Source of the DNA: Rhodocyclaceae bacterium UBA5602
GTDB lineage: Bacteria; Pseudomonadota; Gammaproteobacteria; Burkholderiales; Rhodocyclaceae
Assembly: GCA_002424865.1 (NCBI GenBank)
Contig: DILC01000058.1
Span: forward strand, 1-17,381
Length of the DNA: 17,381 nucleotides
Reading direction: 5' to 3'
Both the position numbers and the translations under genes were made by a program. Under the pieces are notes generated by a model. The model did no database searches, had not been told where the DNA came from, and saw nothing but the letters and a program-made list of their open reading frames with translations. Of the stretch, positions 1-8,794 are shown in pieces (the first letter of the stretch is position 1; the number at the start of each line of letters is the position of its first letter).

Positions 1-2
1 TG

Positions 3-3000
3 CTACTGGATCAACAGGCCCAAAGCCTGTTAAAACGGATGCTGGCTGGCTTGTCAGCTGTTCTGTTGCTAGTGATCGGTTTGTGCGGGGTGATTGGTTA
101 TTGGCTGAATTTTGCTTATATTTTTGAAGGGCTATATACAAAAACAGGACTTATCTGGATGGCATTCCCCACGGCTTTGGGCTTGTTCTTGCTGGGCGGT
201 GTGCTATTGCGGGATGCTTTGTGTGACCAAGCAAAGCATCCCCAAAACTCAGCTCGCCAAAGAGCGGACACGATTTATCGGACCACCGTGCTTTTTGTCT
301 TGAGTACTTTAATCATTGTCAGCCTTGCCGAATTGGCTTTTTTCGGGCGGACTATTCAGCGTCAAGCCGTGGATTCATTTACGCAAACCCTGGATGCAAG
401 GCAAGTCTTGATTGGTCTCAGCCTTGACAACCGCACACAGCGCGCCCTCTTGGCGAATGAAAATCTGGCTTTTAAAGAAGCCACTGCCAAGTTGCTTAAA
501 AATCCGGACGATCAAGCCGCCTTGGCAAACGCAAAACAAGTGGCGGATAAATTGCTCGCCTATGGCTTTAGCGGTATTGCCTTGCAAACACCGAGGCAGC
601 GCATGGTCCTGGCTGGCGTCATGGTGAATGGCCAGGCTTTCAATGCGCGCCTGAATGGTGAAACGGACGCGGCTCTCGTATGGGATCAGGGCTATTTTCT
701 GCGTGTGCGTTCAGCGATCCAGGACACGGGCAATGCGCAACCCCTTCAACAAGGGGACGTGGTGATGGAGCAAGCGCTGGAAAGTTTTAACACACTGTTT
801 GCGAAAATTAACCATTGGGGAGAGAGCGGCAGGATGTTGCTGTGTGTCCGCCAGAACCCAGTAGATGCCCGCTGTTTTCCTGACCGATTCAATCCCTTGC
901 CATTTCGTTTGCAGGAACAGATGGACGGCAAATCAGTGTCCAAATCCTTCGATTTGGCCGGCAATGATGATTTGTTATGGGTGGGTGACACCTATGGCCA
1001 TCATGTGCTGCAGGTTTATGGCCCGGTGGGTCAAACCGGCCTTGAGTTGGCCTTGCAAATGGGCGTTGAGGAAGTGTATCTGCCAATCAGGCGGCAACTG
1101 TCTTTTACCCTGCCTTTGATTGTTCTGCTAGTGCTGGGGCTTTTATGGCTGATTCGCCGCCAGGTTCGGCCTTTGGTGAATGATTTAGCGACGGCATTGC
1201 TTACTGAAAAAGCGGAGAACGCACGCTTTATTGCGGCAATGGAAAGCAGCCCGGATGCTTTCATCATGTATGAAAACGTTAACAATGAGCGTGGCGAGAT
1301 TATTGATTTTTGCTATGTCTATTTCAATCGCCATGCGCAAGAACGCTTTGGCCTGACCGAGGACTCCCTGGGGCAACGGATGCTCACCTTGTTTCCTGAG
1401 TATACAGAGACATTCGAAGCCTACAAAAAAACGGTGCTAAGCGGCGAACTGCTGGTCACTGAGCTCACCTATCCGCCTGACCCGGCAGCGGCGCGGTGGT
1501 ATGCTTTGCAAGGCGCAGCCATGCGTTCTGGCATTGCCGTCACCTTGCGCGACGTGACCACCGAAAAAGCCTTGATGCGGCAACTGGAAAGCTCCAACCG
1601 CCTGCGCACTGCGATTGTTGAAAGCGCCGGATACACGATTATTTCGACGGACCTTGAAGGCACGATCACGACCATTAACAAAGCGGCTGAGCGCATGCTT
1701 TGGTACACCGCCGATGAGCTGATCGGCAAGGCCAGTCCAACGATCTTCATGGATAAGGAAGAACTGCAAAGCTACGCCCAGGCCTTGAGTGATGAGCTGG
1801 GCGTCAAAATAGCGCCGGGCTTTGATGTATTCACCGTCAAACCCAAAATGGGGCTTATTGAAACGCGTGAATGGACTTTCATGCGGAAAGATGGCTCCCG
1901 GCTACCGGCGACTTTGTCTAACACCCTGTTGCTCGACGAGCGGGATCAGCCCTATGGTTATCTTGGCATTGCCCACGATATATCCGAACAAAAACGCGCG
2001 GAAGAATACATCCGCCACATTGCCTTGCATGACGTGCTCACCGGTTTACCCAACCGCGCCTTGCTGGAAGACCGCGTCAAGATGGCGCTGGAACAGCAGC
2101 GCAGAAATGGCAGCGCGTTTGCGCTGATCATGATGGATATTGACCGCTTCAAACACATTAACGACTCCATGGGCCATCATATCGGCGATAAATTGCTCAA
2201 GGCGTTCGTTGCGCGCGTCAACACCGGGATACGGCCAACCGACACCTTTGCCCGCATGGGCGGGGATGAATTTTTGGTCTTGCTCACAGAGACTGACGCA
2301 ACTGGCGCTGAACTGGTTGCACAGCGCATCCAGAAGGCGCTTGAAATCCCGATTGATGTCGGCACGCAAGAAGTGCATGTCAGCTCTAGCATGGGCATCA
2401 GCCTGTGCCCAGCGGATGGCGGCAATCTGAATGAACTCATGCGCTGCGCCGATGTCGCGATGTACTGGGTCAAAGAGCATGGCCGCAATGGCTTTAAGGT
2501 ATTTTCCAAAGCCATGGATCATGGCGTTGCGGAACGCTTGCACCTTGAACGGGATTTGCGTCGGGCGATGGAAAAACAGGAGTTTTTGCTGTTCTATCAA
2601 CCACAAGTAGATTTAAAAACAGGCGCGATTATTGGCGTGGAAGCCTTGCTGCGCTGGCATACGCCTGACGGCCGCAATATTTCCCCGGCGACGTTTATTC
2701 CATTGGCTGAAGACACTGGTTTAATTGTCCCCATCGGCGAATGGGTGCTGAATACTGCCTGCGCTGAAGCCGTCCAGATCAGGGATGCACTGGGCATCAA
2801 GCCCAAAGTGGCGGTGAATGTCTCGCCGCGTCAATTTGTCAATGGCGGCCTGGTGCAAGCTGTTCAAAATGCGCTCCAGCGCTCAGGATTGGAAGCGCAT
2901 CAGCTGGAGTTGGAGATTACCGAAGGCGTGCTCATGGATGATCGCAACGGTGTGGCCAGCGCTTTGGGCGAACTGCATGCCCTGGGGATTGGCATCACCA

Positions 3001-3338
3001 TTGACGACTTTGGCACGGGTTATTCCAGCTTGGGTTATTTAAAGCGTTACCCGATCAGCAAACTCAAGATTGATCAATCCTTTGTGCGCGATGTCATCAC
3101 CGACCCGGAAGATGCAGCGCTGGCCACAGCCATTATTGCCATGGGGCATAGCCTGCATATTCAGGTGATTGCCGAAGGCATAGAAACGGCTGAGCAAATG
3201 GCCTTTTTAACGCGGCAAAAATGCAATGCCGGGCAGGGTTTTTATATTGGGCATCCCATGCCCCTGGACACCTTTCTGCAATGGATAAGCACGGGCGAAA
3301 AAAGCTGGTTGGCAACCTGGTCCAACTGGACGATTTAG
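3..3338 (+). CDS. Membrane-anchored PAS-PAS-GGDEF-EAL c-di-GMP signalling protein (5' end outside window)
   Basis: Probable bifunctional or switchable c-di-GMP cyclase/phosphodiesterase in the inner membrane. Numbering from the ATG at 39: hydrophobic helices near 5-25, 40-60 and 83-103; an extracytoplasmic segment near 105-350 that resembles a dCACHE-type sensor (inference); a closing helix near 354-373; PAS near 393-510; PAS near 523-650; GGDEF domain near 660-825; EAL domain near 840-1085. GGDEF is intact at 741-745 with a product-inhibition RxxD (R732-D735) five residues before it. EAL is intact at 868-870, with the downstream NVSPRQF, ELEITE, DDFGTGYSS, KIDQSF and AEGIET motifs all present, so both activities look possible. 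The ATG at 39 has no Shine-Dalgarno, and the frame stays open to base 3, reading LLDQQAQSLLKR into a hydrophobic helix. I therefore think the true start, with more membrane helices, is upstream. Convergent with the HD-GYP gene. Confidence 0.93.
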   Translation, partial: LLDQQAQSLLKRMLAGLSAVLLLVIGLCGVIGYWLNFAYIFEGLYTKTGLIWMAFPTALGLFLLGGVLLRDALCDQAKHPQNSARQRADTIYRTTVLFVLSTLIIVSLAELAFFGRTIQRQAVDSFTQTLDARQVLIGLSLDNRTQRALLANENLAFKEATAKLLKNPDDQAALANAKQVADKLLAYGFSGIALQTPRQRMVLAGVMVNGQAFNARLNGETDAALVWDQGYFLRVRSAIQDTGNAQPLQQGDVVMEQALESFNTLFAKINHWGESGRMLLCVRQNPVDARCFPDRFNPLPFRLQEQMDGKSVSKSFDLAGNDDLLWVGDTYGHHVLQVYGPVGQTGLELALQMGVEEVYLPIRRQLSFTLPLIVLLVLGLLWLIRRQVRPLVNDLATALLTEKAENARFIAAMESSPDAFIMYENVNNERGEIIDFCYVYFNRHAQERFGLTEDSLGQRMLTLFPEYTETFEAYKKTVLSGELLVTELTYPPDPAAARWYALQGAAMRSGIAVTLRDVTTEKALMRQLESSNRLRTAIVESAGYTIISTDLEGTITTINKAAERMLWYTADELIGKASPTIFMDKEELQSYAQALSDELGVKIAPGFDVFTVKPKMGLIETREWTFMRKDGSRLPATLSNTLLLDERDQPYGYLGIAHDISEQKRAEEYIRHIALHDVLTGLPNRALLEDRVKMALEQQRRNGSAFALIMMDIDRFKHINDSMGHHIGDKLLKAFVARVNTGIRPTDTFARMGGDEFLVLLTETDATGAELVAQRIQKALEIPIDVGTQEVHVSSSMGISLCPADGGNLNELMRCADVAMYWVKEHGRNGFKVFSKAMDHGVAERLHLERDLRRAMEKQEFLLFYQPQVDLKTGAIIGVEALLRWHTPDGRNISPATFIPLAEDTGLIVPIGEWVLNTACAEAVQIRDALGIKPKVAVNVSPRQFVNGGLVQAVQNALQRSGLEAHQLELEITEGVLMDDRNGVASALGELHALGIGITIDDFGTGYSSLGYLKRYPISKLKIDQSFVRDVITDPEDAALATAIIAMGHSLHIQVIAEGIETAEQMAFLTRQKCNAGQGFYIGHPMPLDTFLQWISTGEKSWLATWSNWTI

Positions 3339-3360
3339 ACAATCGCCCATAAAAGCCGAC

Positions 3361-3386
3361 ACCCCAAGGGCCCTTTTTTACAGGGC
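3361..3386 (+). terminator. Possible terminator between convergent genes
   Basis: A self-complementary AAGGGCCCTT runs into a T6 stretch (3374-3379). An alternative stem GCCCT/AGGGC (3370-3374 with 3382-3386) encloses that T-run. It lies 23-48 bp past the stop of the upstream PAS-GGDEF-EAL gene in a convergent 141-bp gap. Neither fold is a textbook hairpin with a following U-tract, so this is tentative. Confidence 0.3.
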
Positions 3387-3391
3387 GCGCT

Positions 3392-3403
3392 TGGCAGGAC
3401 GGC
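3392..3403 (+). repeat. Partial copy of the dispersed GTCGGC/GACGGC repeat
   Basis: TGGCAGGACGGC is identical over 12 bases to the right half of the copy at 4967-4996. The left half (A-tract and GTCGGC) is absent. It lies in the convergent gap between two gene ends, the same kind of place as the copies near 4967 and 10142. It may be a decayed copy or a chance match. Confidence 0.4.
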
Positions 3404-3479
3404 AAGACGGCCGGAAAGCAAGCGCTTGAGCTTTGCAGATCGCGCATCCGGGGTGATGAAGACGGTATTTTTGCCAGGC

Positions 3480-4739
3480 TTATCCGGCTTTGAGCAAGCC
3501 AACCAGTTCGCTTGCCTTGGCTTGGAAGGCCGCTTCCAGCGTTGTGGTGCGGCGCTCTATTTCGTTGGCCATATCAGCCATGCGCCATGCCAATTCGTTG
3601 AGGGTCAGCTGCATTTCGGTGAGTATCCGGGTGTCTTCCTGAAACAGTTGGAACAGGATATCCAGATTGCTGGGGTCAATGCCGGCTTGCAGAACCAGGG
3701 AGTGCAGCGTTGACATTTGGTCCACCATGAATAGATAAGCCGGTTCAGCCGCTGCCAGCGCGGTGAGCTCACGGTTCAATGCTGGCCAGGCGGCAAGCAC
3801 CTGTGCGACATGGTTCAGCTGTGCCATTACTTTGTCGATCGAAGGATTGAGCGGCGTCTCGTTGCTGTCAAACCCGAGTAAATCGCGCAGGGCTTGCGTC
3901 ACGGCGGGGTCAAAACGCTGTTGATTCAGCCGCAGCAAGATGTCTATCTGCTGTTTATCGCCGCGCCGCAGCACGCCTTCCATGACTTCGGTCACGCACA
4001 GGAGTTTGGCTAGGGGGTGGATTTTTTCTTCCTTCAAGCCATGGGGGTAGCCGCTGCCATCCAGGCGTTCGTGATGTTGCAGGACGGCTTGCAGGCTGGC
4101 GGCTGGCAAGGTTTGCATGTCCTGCATGATGCAATAGCTGGTCACGGGATGGACATGAATAAAACGCCGGTCTTGCGAGGTGATCTGGTTGCCAGGCGTG
4201 AGCAATAGGGGATCGGTGTGCATCTCACCCATGTCATGGCAAAGGGCAGCCAATACGACTTCACGCTGGTTTTGTTCGGACAGGCCAAGCCGGGCGGCCA
4301 TGGCGTGTGTAATGAGCGCCGCGCGCAGGGAGTGCTGGTACAGCGGCTGGCGTTGTTCGCGCATGACGGTCAGGCGAAACAACAGGGGCGGCGGCAGGAT
4401 CAATGTGCCTAGCACGTGCTTGAATCCTCGGGGGTCGCCACTGCGTTCAGCAAGCTGGCGCATGATGGCGTCTTCCGCGAGCATTTTGTTTGCATCAAGA
4501 CTGAGTTGTGCCGGCGTCACGGTGACGTCTGCAGACAAAACCTGATCCAGCGACAGGCGCAGCTTGTGCGCTTGCAAGCATTCGCGCTGGCTGCGATTGA
4601 TCCTGGCGCCTTTGGCCAGCAGCTTCATGCCGTTGGCTGCATAAATGTCGTCGCTGGCAATGATGTTCACGTCTTCGCCAAGGTCGGTGACGTCTTGCAG
4701 ATAGTGCGGGTTTTGATTGGGTATGTCGGTGAGGTTCAT
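3480..4739 (-). CDS. HD-GYP domain cyclic-di-GMP phosphodiesterase
   Basis: 419-residue cytoplasmic protein, probably hydrolysing c-di-GMP. An N-terminal region (about 20-75, with the NGMKLLAKGARI stretch common in beta/gammaproteobacterial HD-GYP proteins) precedes the HD-GYP domain (about 125-300). Visible metal-site candidates are H136, H168-D169, H196/H198 and H222-H223 in HHERLDGSGYP (GYP at 230-232). Two positions depart from the usual consensus: the HDxGK lysine is Glu (HDMGE), and the late Asp normally found in the xDxxDA motif appears as Glu in VTEVMEG (E251). Activity or metal preference may therefore differ. A ~110-residue C-terminal extension ends in a possible coiled coil with no recognised domain. 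There is no clear Shine-Dalgarno before the ATG. It is convergent with the PAS-GGDEF-EAL gene and lies downstream of rlhA on the same strand, but a 280-bp gap with a terminator-like repeat suggests its own promoter. Confidence 0.9.
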   Translation of the reverse strand: MNLTDIPNQNPHYLQDVTDLGEDVNIIASDDIYAANGMKLLAKGARINRSQRECLQAHKLRLSLDQVLSADVTVTPAQLSLDANKMLAEDAIMRQLAERSGDPRGFKHVLGTLILPPPLLFRLTVMREQRQPLYQHSLRAALITHAMAARLGLSEQNQREVVLAALCHDMGEMHTDPLLLTPGNQITSQDRRFIHVHPVTSYCIMQDMQTLPAASLQAVLQHHERLDGSGYPHGLKEEKIHPLAKLLCVTEVMEGVLRRGDKQQIDILLRLNQQRFDPAVTQALRDLLGFDSNETPLNPSIDKVMAQLNHVAQVLAAWPALNRELTALAAAEPAYLFMVDQMSTLHSLVLQAGIDPSNLDILFQLFQEDTRILTEMQLTLNELAWRMADMANEIERRTTTLEAAFQAKASELVGLLKAG

Positions 4740-4752
4740 GCGGTCAGTGGCG

Positions 4753-4772
4753 CGTGGTCAATCGTGGTCAAT
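4753..4772 (-). promoter_or_regulatory. Tandem 10-bp direct repeat upstream of the HD-GYP gene
   Basis: Two perfect, abutting copies of ATTGACCACG (minus-strand sense) end 13 bp before the HD-GYP start codon. The one-helical-turn period would place two identical sites on the same DNA face. Each copy contains TTGACC, which resembles a -35 box, but the start codon is too close for a normal promoter to lie downstream. A regulator or leader-RNA role is possible, and so is chance. Confidence 0.35.
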
Positions 4773-4966
4773 AAGTGCATGCGCGATGTCGGCTGGGATT
4801 GAATCCGAAATGTTTTAACTGCGTCCAGTGCCAGCACCGACAACAAGGGGCCGCTCAGTATTATGCTGGGCGCGAGATTATCAGGCTTTAGGCAAAAAAT
4901 TGGGCCGACGGCGATGAAAATTTATTTTTTACGTTACCTCCCGTTATCTCCGATTGTTTGCCGCGC

Positions 4967-4996
4967 AAAAAAGTCGGCCCTGGCAGGACGGCGGTG
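4967..4996 (-). repeat. Dispersed repeat copy 1, terminator-like for rlhA
   Basis: On the plus strand: A6, then GTCGGCCCTGGCAGGACGGC and GTG. It begins 24 bp past the rlhA stop. Read in the direction of rlhA transcription it forms GUCCU-GCC-AGGGC (5-bp stem, 3-nt loop, 4977-4989), then CGAC, then U6 (4967-4972). This looks like a weak intrinsic terminator. It matches the copy at 10142-10170 at 26 of 29 positions. Repeat status is well supported; terminator function is inferred. Confidence 0.75.
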
Positions 4997-5019
4997 TTGG
5001 CGTTATTGCCTGCCCATGT

Positions 5020-6924
5020 TTAATGCGCAGCCTTAACAGGCATGACGGGAATCACGCGGCTTTTTTTCATCTTGCCAACGACATGCATCTCGCACGCTTT
5101 GCAGTCAAAGCGCAGCGTTAAGCGCTCGTTGCCGTTAATCAAGGTCATGGGTTCGGCCTTGATGCCCTTCAACTGCCAATCCTTGGCTTCTTTCGGGCAT
5201 AGGTTGAAGCTGTAGCGCAGGCAGTGCTTGGTGATCATGAGCGAAACGTCGCCCGCTGTGGTGTTGGCTTCATAGGCCTCGGCAATGAGTTCCACGCCGT
5301 GTTTTTTGTAAAACGCGCGCGCCTGTTTGTTGAACACATTGCCCAAAAAAGTGAGTTCCTTGCCGGGGTAGGCGGCGGGCGGTGTAACGGGCGCGGCGCG
5401 CGGCAGGCGGGGGCGCCTGGTTTCCCGCGCCTTGATGAGTTGATCTATGCCTTCGCGGCGCAGGGATTTCAAAATGGACGCAGGCACGAAGCAGGGCGCG
5501 GCAATCTTAATCTGCGCGGCGGTGAAATCGGTGTTGCCCAACTGGGCGAGATTGCTGTGCAAGGTAGCCAGCGCCTTGCCGGTATCGCGGGCAGTTTCTA
5601 TCGTGGCTTCGCGTTGCACGGTGACTGTAGTGCTGTCGCTATCGGTCAGCGTGAGTTGCAGTGCGTTGTCGCTGGCCGACAAGGCAAGGCTAACGGGGAT
5701 CAGTCGCCGGGCGGATTCCTTTTCCAGCGCGCGCTCGAAGGCCTGGTCGCGGTTGCGGTATATGGCAATGCCCGGCTTCAGGTCTGCTGGCATCTCGTTG
5801 GGGTAAAGGCGCTTGCCCTGCACCACGTTGATGCGCATGCCGACGAGCTTGTTTGCGCCCTTGTTGGTGGGCGGCTGGTAGCTCACGCCATCGCCATTGT
5901 GCAATTCAATATCGCCCTCAATCTCGAACCAGTCCGCACCCACCCGGCTGATGGTGCCGATGGCTTCCCCGGCGAATTTGGGTGTGTCGAACGCGCCGAT
6001 GTCATGCTTGCGGCCATGGGTGAAATAATCCGTCGTGCTGCGGTTGAAGGTCTTTTCCGGCTGCGGGGTGAACAGGTGCGTGGTGCGGCCAGACGATGCA
6101 GGCATGAATTGTGGTTGCTCTTCCATGATGGCGTCGAGCAGCTGGCGGTAGTGCGCGGTGGCGTTCTTCACGAAGGCCATGTCTTTGTAGCGCCCTTCGA
6201 TCTTGAACGAGCGGATGCCGGCTGCGATCAAGGCGCGCAGGTTGGCGCTCTGGTCGTTGTCTTTCATTGACAGCAAGTGCTTGTCGTAGGCGACGATGCG
6301 GCCTTGGTGGTCTTCCAGCGTGTAGGGCAGGCGGCAGGCTTGCGAGCATTCGCCGCGATTGGCGCTGCGCCCGGTGTGCGCGTGGCTGATGTTGCACTGG
6401 CCGGAAAAGGCGACACACAACGCACCGTGCACGAAGTATTCCAGGGTGCATTTGTCCGCCTCGGTCGCTGCGTGGATACGCTGGATTTCAACGAGCGACA
6501 ACTCCCGCGCCAAGACGATTTGCGAGAAACCCACGTCTTGCAAAAAGCGCGCTTTCTCTGGCGTGCGAATATCGGTTTGCGTGCTGGCGTGGAGCTGGAT
6601 TGGCGGCAAATCCAGTGCCAGCAAGCCCATGTCCTGCACAATCAGCGCATCCACCCCGGCGTCATACAGTTCCCAGATCAGGCGGCGCGCGGTTTCAATT
6701 TCCTGGTCGTCAAGTATCGTGTTGAGCGCCACGAAAATTTTGGCGTAAAAGCGATGCGCAAAGGTTGCGAGCCGCGCGATGTCCGCCACAGCATTGCTTG
6801 CGCTAAGGCGCGCGCCAAATGAGGGGCCGCCGATATACACCGCATCGGCGCCATGCTTGATGGCTTCAATGCCAATCTCGGCATCGCGGGCGGGGGAGAG
6901 CAGTTCGAGCTGGTTGGGCGTCAT
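5020..6924 (-). CDS. rlhA: Peptidase U32 family protein, RlhA-type 23S rRNA 5-hydroxycytidine synthase
   Basis: Likely installs the 5-hydroxycytidine at position 2501 of 23S rRNA, the known role of E. coli RlhA (YdcP). At 634 residues it is close to the E. coli protein. The N-terminal half (about 5-290) is a U32 TIM-barrel-like domain: ELLSPARD near 7-14, the GADAVYIGG strand, and the U32 signature around 163-198 with C170, C177, C193 and C197 and the RSANRGECSQACR stretch. Several of these cysteines are candidate Fe-S ligands, as shown for other U32 proteins (UbiU/UbiV), but which ones act here is not evident. The C-terminal part (about 300-630) matches the long extension typical of RlhA/YdcP rather than the shorter TrhP or UbiU types, and carries further cysteines near its end. 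No strong Shine-Dalgarno precedes the ATG. It is flanked by signalling genes with no obvious functional link; single-gene transcription is likely. Confidence 0.88.
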   Translation of the reverse strand: MTPNQLELLSPARDAEIGIEAIKHGADAVYIGGPSFGARLSASNAVADIARLATFAHRFYAKIFVALNTILDDQEIETARRLIWELYDAGVDALIVQDMGLLALDLPPIQLHASTQTDIRTPEKARFLQDVGFSQIVLARELSLVEIQRIHAATEADKCTLEYFVHGALCVAFSGQCNISHAHTGRSANRGECSQACRLPYTLEDHQGRIVAYDKHLLSMKDNDQSANLRALIAAGIRSFKIEGRYKDMAFVKNATAHYRQLLDAIMEEQPQFMPASSGRTTHLFTPQPEKTFNRSTTDYFTHGRKHDIGAFDTPKFAGEAIGTISRVGADWFEIEGDIELHNGDGVSYQPPTNKGANKLVGMRINVVQGKRLYPNEMPADLKPGIAIYRNRDQAFERALEKESARRLIPVSLALSASDNALQLTLTDSDSTTVTVQREATIETARDTGKALATLHSNLAQLGNTDFTAAQIKIAAPCFVPASILKSLRREGIDQLIKARETRRPRLPRAAPVTPPAAYPGKELTFLGNVFNKQARAFYKKHGVELIAEAYEANTTAGDVSLMITKHCLRYSFNLCPKEAKDWQLKGIKAEPMTLINGNERLTLRFDCKACEMHVVGKMKKSRVIPVMPVKAAH

Positions 6925-7090
6925 GGCGAGGGCGGGGCGAGTGAAGTGGCAGCAAGGTCGATTGCGGATTTTATCGGTGATTTTATTGCCGTATCGCCAG
7001 CGCCGAATTTTTCAGCGGGGTTTGTTTGTATATGGCTTAAGCAGTCAAGCGCAAAATGGCATGGCCTCCATTGGCTTGATGAAGACAGCT

Positions 7091-8794
7091 TTATTGTCGT
7101 CCAATGCTTGTTTCATGGTTGCTGTCAGCTACTTGTACTTGATTGCGGCCGCTGTGTTTGGCGAGGTAAAGGGCTGCGTCGGCGGAGACCAGCAGCTCGC
7201 TGCTGTTTAGCGTGAATGGCAACAGGTTGCTGGCGATTCCGGCAGAGAGGGTGCTGGTGAATTCTTTTCCTTCGTGCTGAAAGCTGATTGCTGAGAAGCG
7301 CTGCCTGATGTCGTTAATCAACCGTTTTGCGGTTTTAGGGTCGCATTCAGGCAGGATGGCAACAAACTCTTCACCGCCGTAGCGGCCAATAATGTCGGTT
7401 TTTCGCAAGCGCTGCTTGAGCAGGTGGGCAAGCGCTACGATGACTCGGTCGCCAACTGCGTGGCCATAGGTGTCATTTACCGATTTGAAAAAATCAATAT
7501 CTATCATCGCGATGCTGATCGGCTTGCTGTTGCGCTGGGCGCGCGCAAGTTCGAGGGCAAGGGATTCTTTGATCAAGGCGTGTTTGAGCAGGCCGGTCAG
7601 GCTGTCTTTGGAAGCCAGGTCAGCCAGTTGCCGCGAGCGGGCAGCACGGATTTTGACGGCCGAGACGAGATGGGCGTCAGAAATGGGCTTGGTGATAAAG
7701 TCGTCAGCGCCTCGCCTCATGGCTTGTAGTTGCTGGGCAATATCGGTCTCAGCGGAAAGATAAACAATGGGCAGGCCTATCCATTCCGTATGGTGGCGAA
7801 TGATCGTTGCCAGTTCCGGCCCAGAATAGCCGGGCATGTACATGTCCATCAAGATCATTTCAGGGTGAAAGGCTGACACCGTATTGATTAACGCTTCAGG
7901 CTCGCTCAGCACCCGCACGTCCATATTGGCGGCGCTCAAGACCAGACGGAAGTGATTGGCAAGATCGGCATCATCGTCAATGATGAGCACCCGATAGGGC
8001 GTAGCGAAGCGCTCTTCGAGGATGGCTTCAATACGATTGACCAGGAGCGAGATATCCAGCGGTTTTAACATGAAGCATGCCGCCCCCAGGCGGGCAGCCT
8101 GCGCCCGGGATTGAAAGTCATCCATGGACGAAATAATCAGGATTGGACAATCCATGCCTTGCAAAGCAGGGGCTAAAAAAAGCTTTTTTGTCCGTTCAGC
8201 CTGCCCGTCGGTGAGCAGGACATCCGCCATGAGCATATCCGGGCTGGGCGCCATGGGCGTGTTGGCTTGCATGATGTCGGATTGGGTGAATAGCCGTATT
8301 TCATAGTCGAACTGTTTGAGTAGTCCTCGCAGTGACTCGCCCAGTTGCGCATCATCCTCAATCAGCCAGACTTTCATGCGGCGGGATGATGGTGGGTGGG
8401 CCAGGGGTGGGTCTTTTTTAGCGCGCTTGATGCGGGCATTTATATTGGATTGGCCAAAAGCATCGGCCAAGGCAGCAATCGCGCGGACAAAATCCACTCG
8501 TTGCGTTTCATCTATGGCTACGATGCCGGCGTTTAGCCAATTCTGGACGGTTTTTTCAAGTGCATGCGCCATCCCGCTCAATTTGTCGAAGCCGAAAGTA
8601 CCGCTCGTGCCTGACAAGTTGTGCAGTCGCTGATGCAGCTTTTCAAGCCGTTGGTATATTTCAGCGGGGCTGGATAGCCTTTCTTGGCGGTCAATGAGTG
8701 CAGCAAGTTCGGCAAGTTCGCCGGGCAGGCGCGCCAGATAAGCCTTTTTTAGCTTGGCGAGCTTAACCGCCAGCTCGGTTTTCCTGTCAGTCAT
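7091..8794 (-). CDS. HPt-REC-REC-GGDEF response-regulator diguanylate cyclase
   Basis: 567-residue soluble protein that would make c-di-GMP in response to phosphotransfer. Domains in order: an HPt domain (about 5-115, phospho-accepting H58 in HNLSGTSGTFGF); REC1 (about 140-260, acidic pair D147/D148, phospho-acceptor D191, K244); REC2 (about 267-385, D273/D274, D317, K369); GGDEF domain (about 395-560) with active-site GGEEF at 473-477 and an RxxD inhibitory site R464-D467 exactly five residues ahead. All key residues look intact, so a phosphorelay through two receivers and an HPt inside one chain is plausible. There are no transmembrane segments. It is translated from an ATG whose ATGACTGA overlaps the stop of the preceding receiver gene by 8 bp, so the two are almost certainly cotranscribed and translationally coupled. 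No cognate histidine kinase lies in the window. Multi-receiver cyclases of the PleD type are known; the N-terminal HPt is the less usual part. Confidence 0.94.
   Translation of the reverse strand: MTDRKTELAVKLAKLKKAYLARLPGELAELAALIDRQERLSSPAEIYQRLEKLHQRLHNLSGTSGTFGFDKLSGMAHALEKTVQNWLNAGIVAIDETQRVDFVRAIAALADAFGQSNINARIKRAKKDPPLAHPPSSRRMKVWLIEDDAQLGESLRGLLKQFDYEIRLFTQSDIMQANTPMAPSPDMLMADVLLTDGQAERTKKLFLAPALQGMDCPILIISSMDDFQSRAQAARLGAACFMLKPLDISLLVNRIEAILEERFATPYRVLIIDDDADLANHFRLVLSAANMDVRVLSEPEALINTVSAFHPEMILMDMYMPGYSGPELATIIRHHTEWIGLPIVYLSAETDIAQQLQAMRRGADDFITKPISDAHLVSAVKIRAARSRQLADLASKDSLTGLLKHALIKESLALELARAQRNSKPISIAMIDIDFFKSVNDTYGHAVGDRVIVALAHLLKQRLRKTDIIGRYGGEEFVAILPECDPKTAKRLINDIRQRFSAISFQHEGKEFTSTLSAGIASNLLPFTLNSSELLVSADAALYLAKHSGRNQVQVADSNHETSIGRQ

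Noticed and set aside
4895..4916. AAAAAATTGGGCCGACGGCGATG as a fifth copy of the dispersed repeat
   Set aside because: It aligns only if a ~7-base deletion and several mismatches are allowed; too weak to call.
5224..6270. Long 348-codon open frame on the plus strand antisense to rlhA
   Set aside because: It mirrors rlhA codon structure in a GC-rich gene, shows no recognisable domain, and rlhA itself matches a known family over its full length.
7170..7200. GTCGGCGGAGACC as another copy of the dispersed repeat
   Set aside because: It lacks the A-tract and encodes the normal SADAALYLAK motif of a GGDEF domain.
8176..8189. Perfect palindrome AAAAAAGCTTTTTT inside the HPt-REC-REC-GGDEF gene
   Set aside because: It is explained by Lys-Lys and Leu/Phe codons (ERTKKLFL) within a receiver domain, with no need for a regulatory role.
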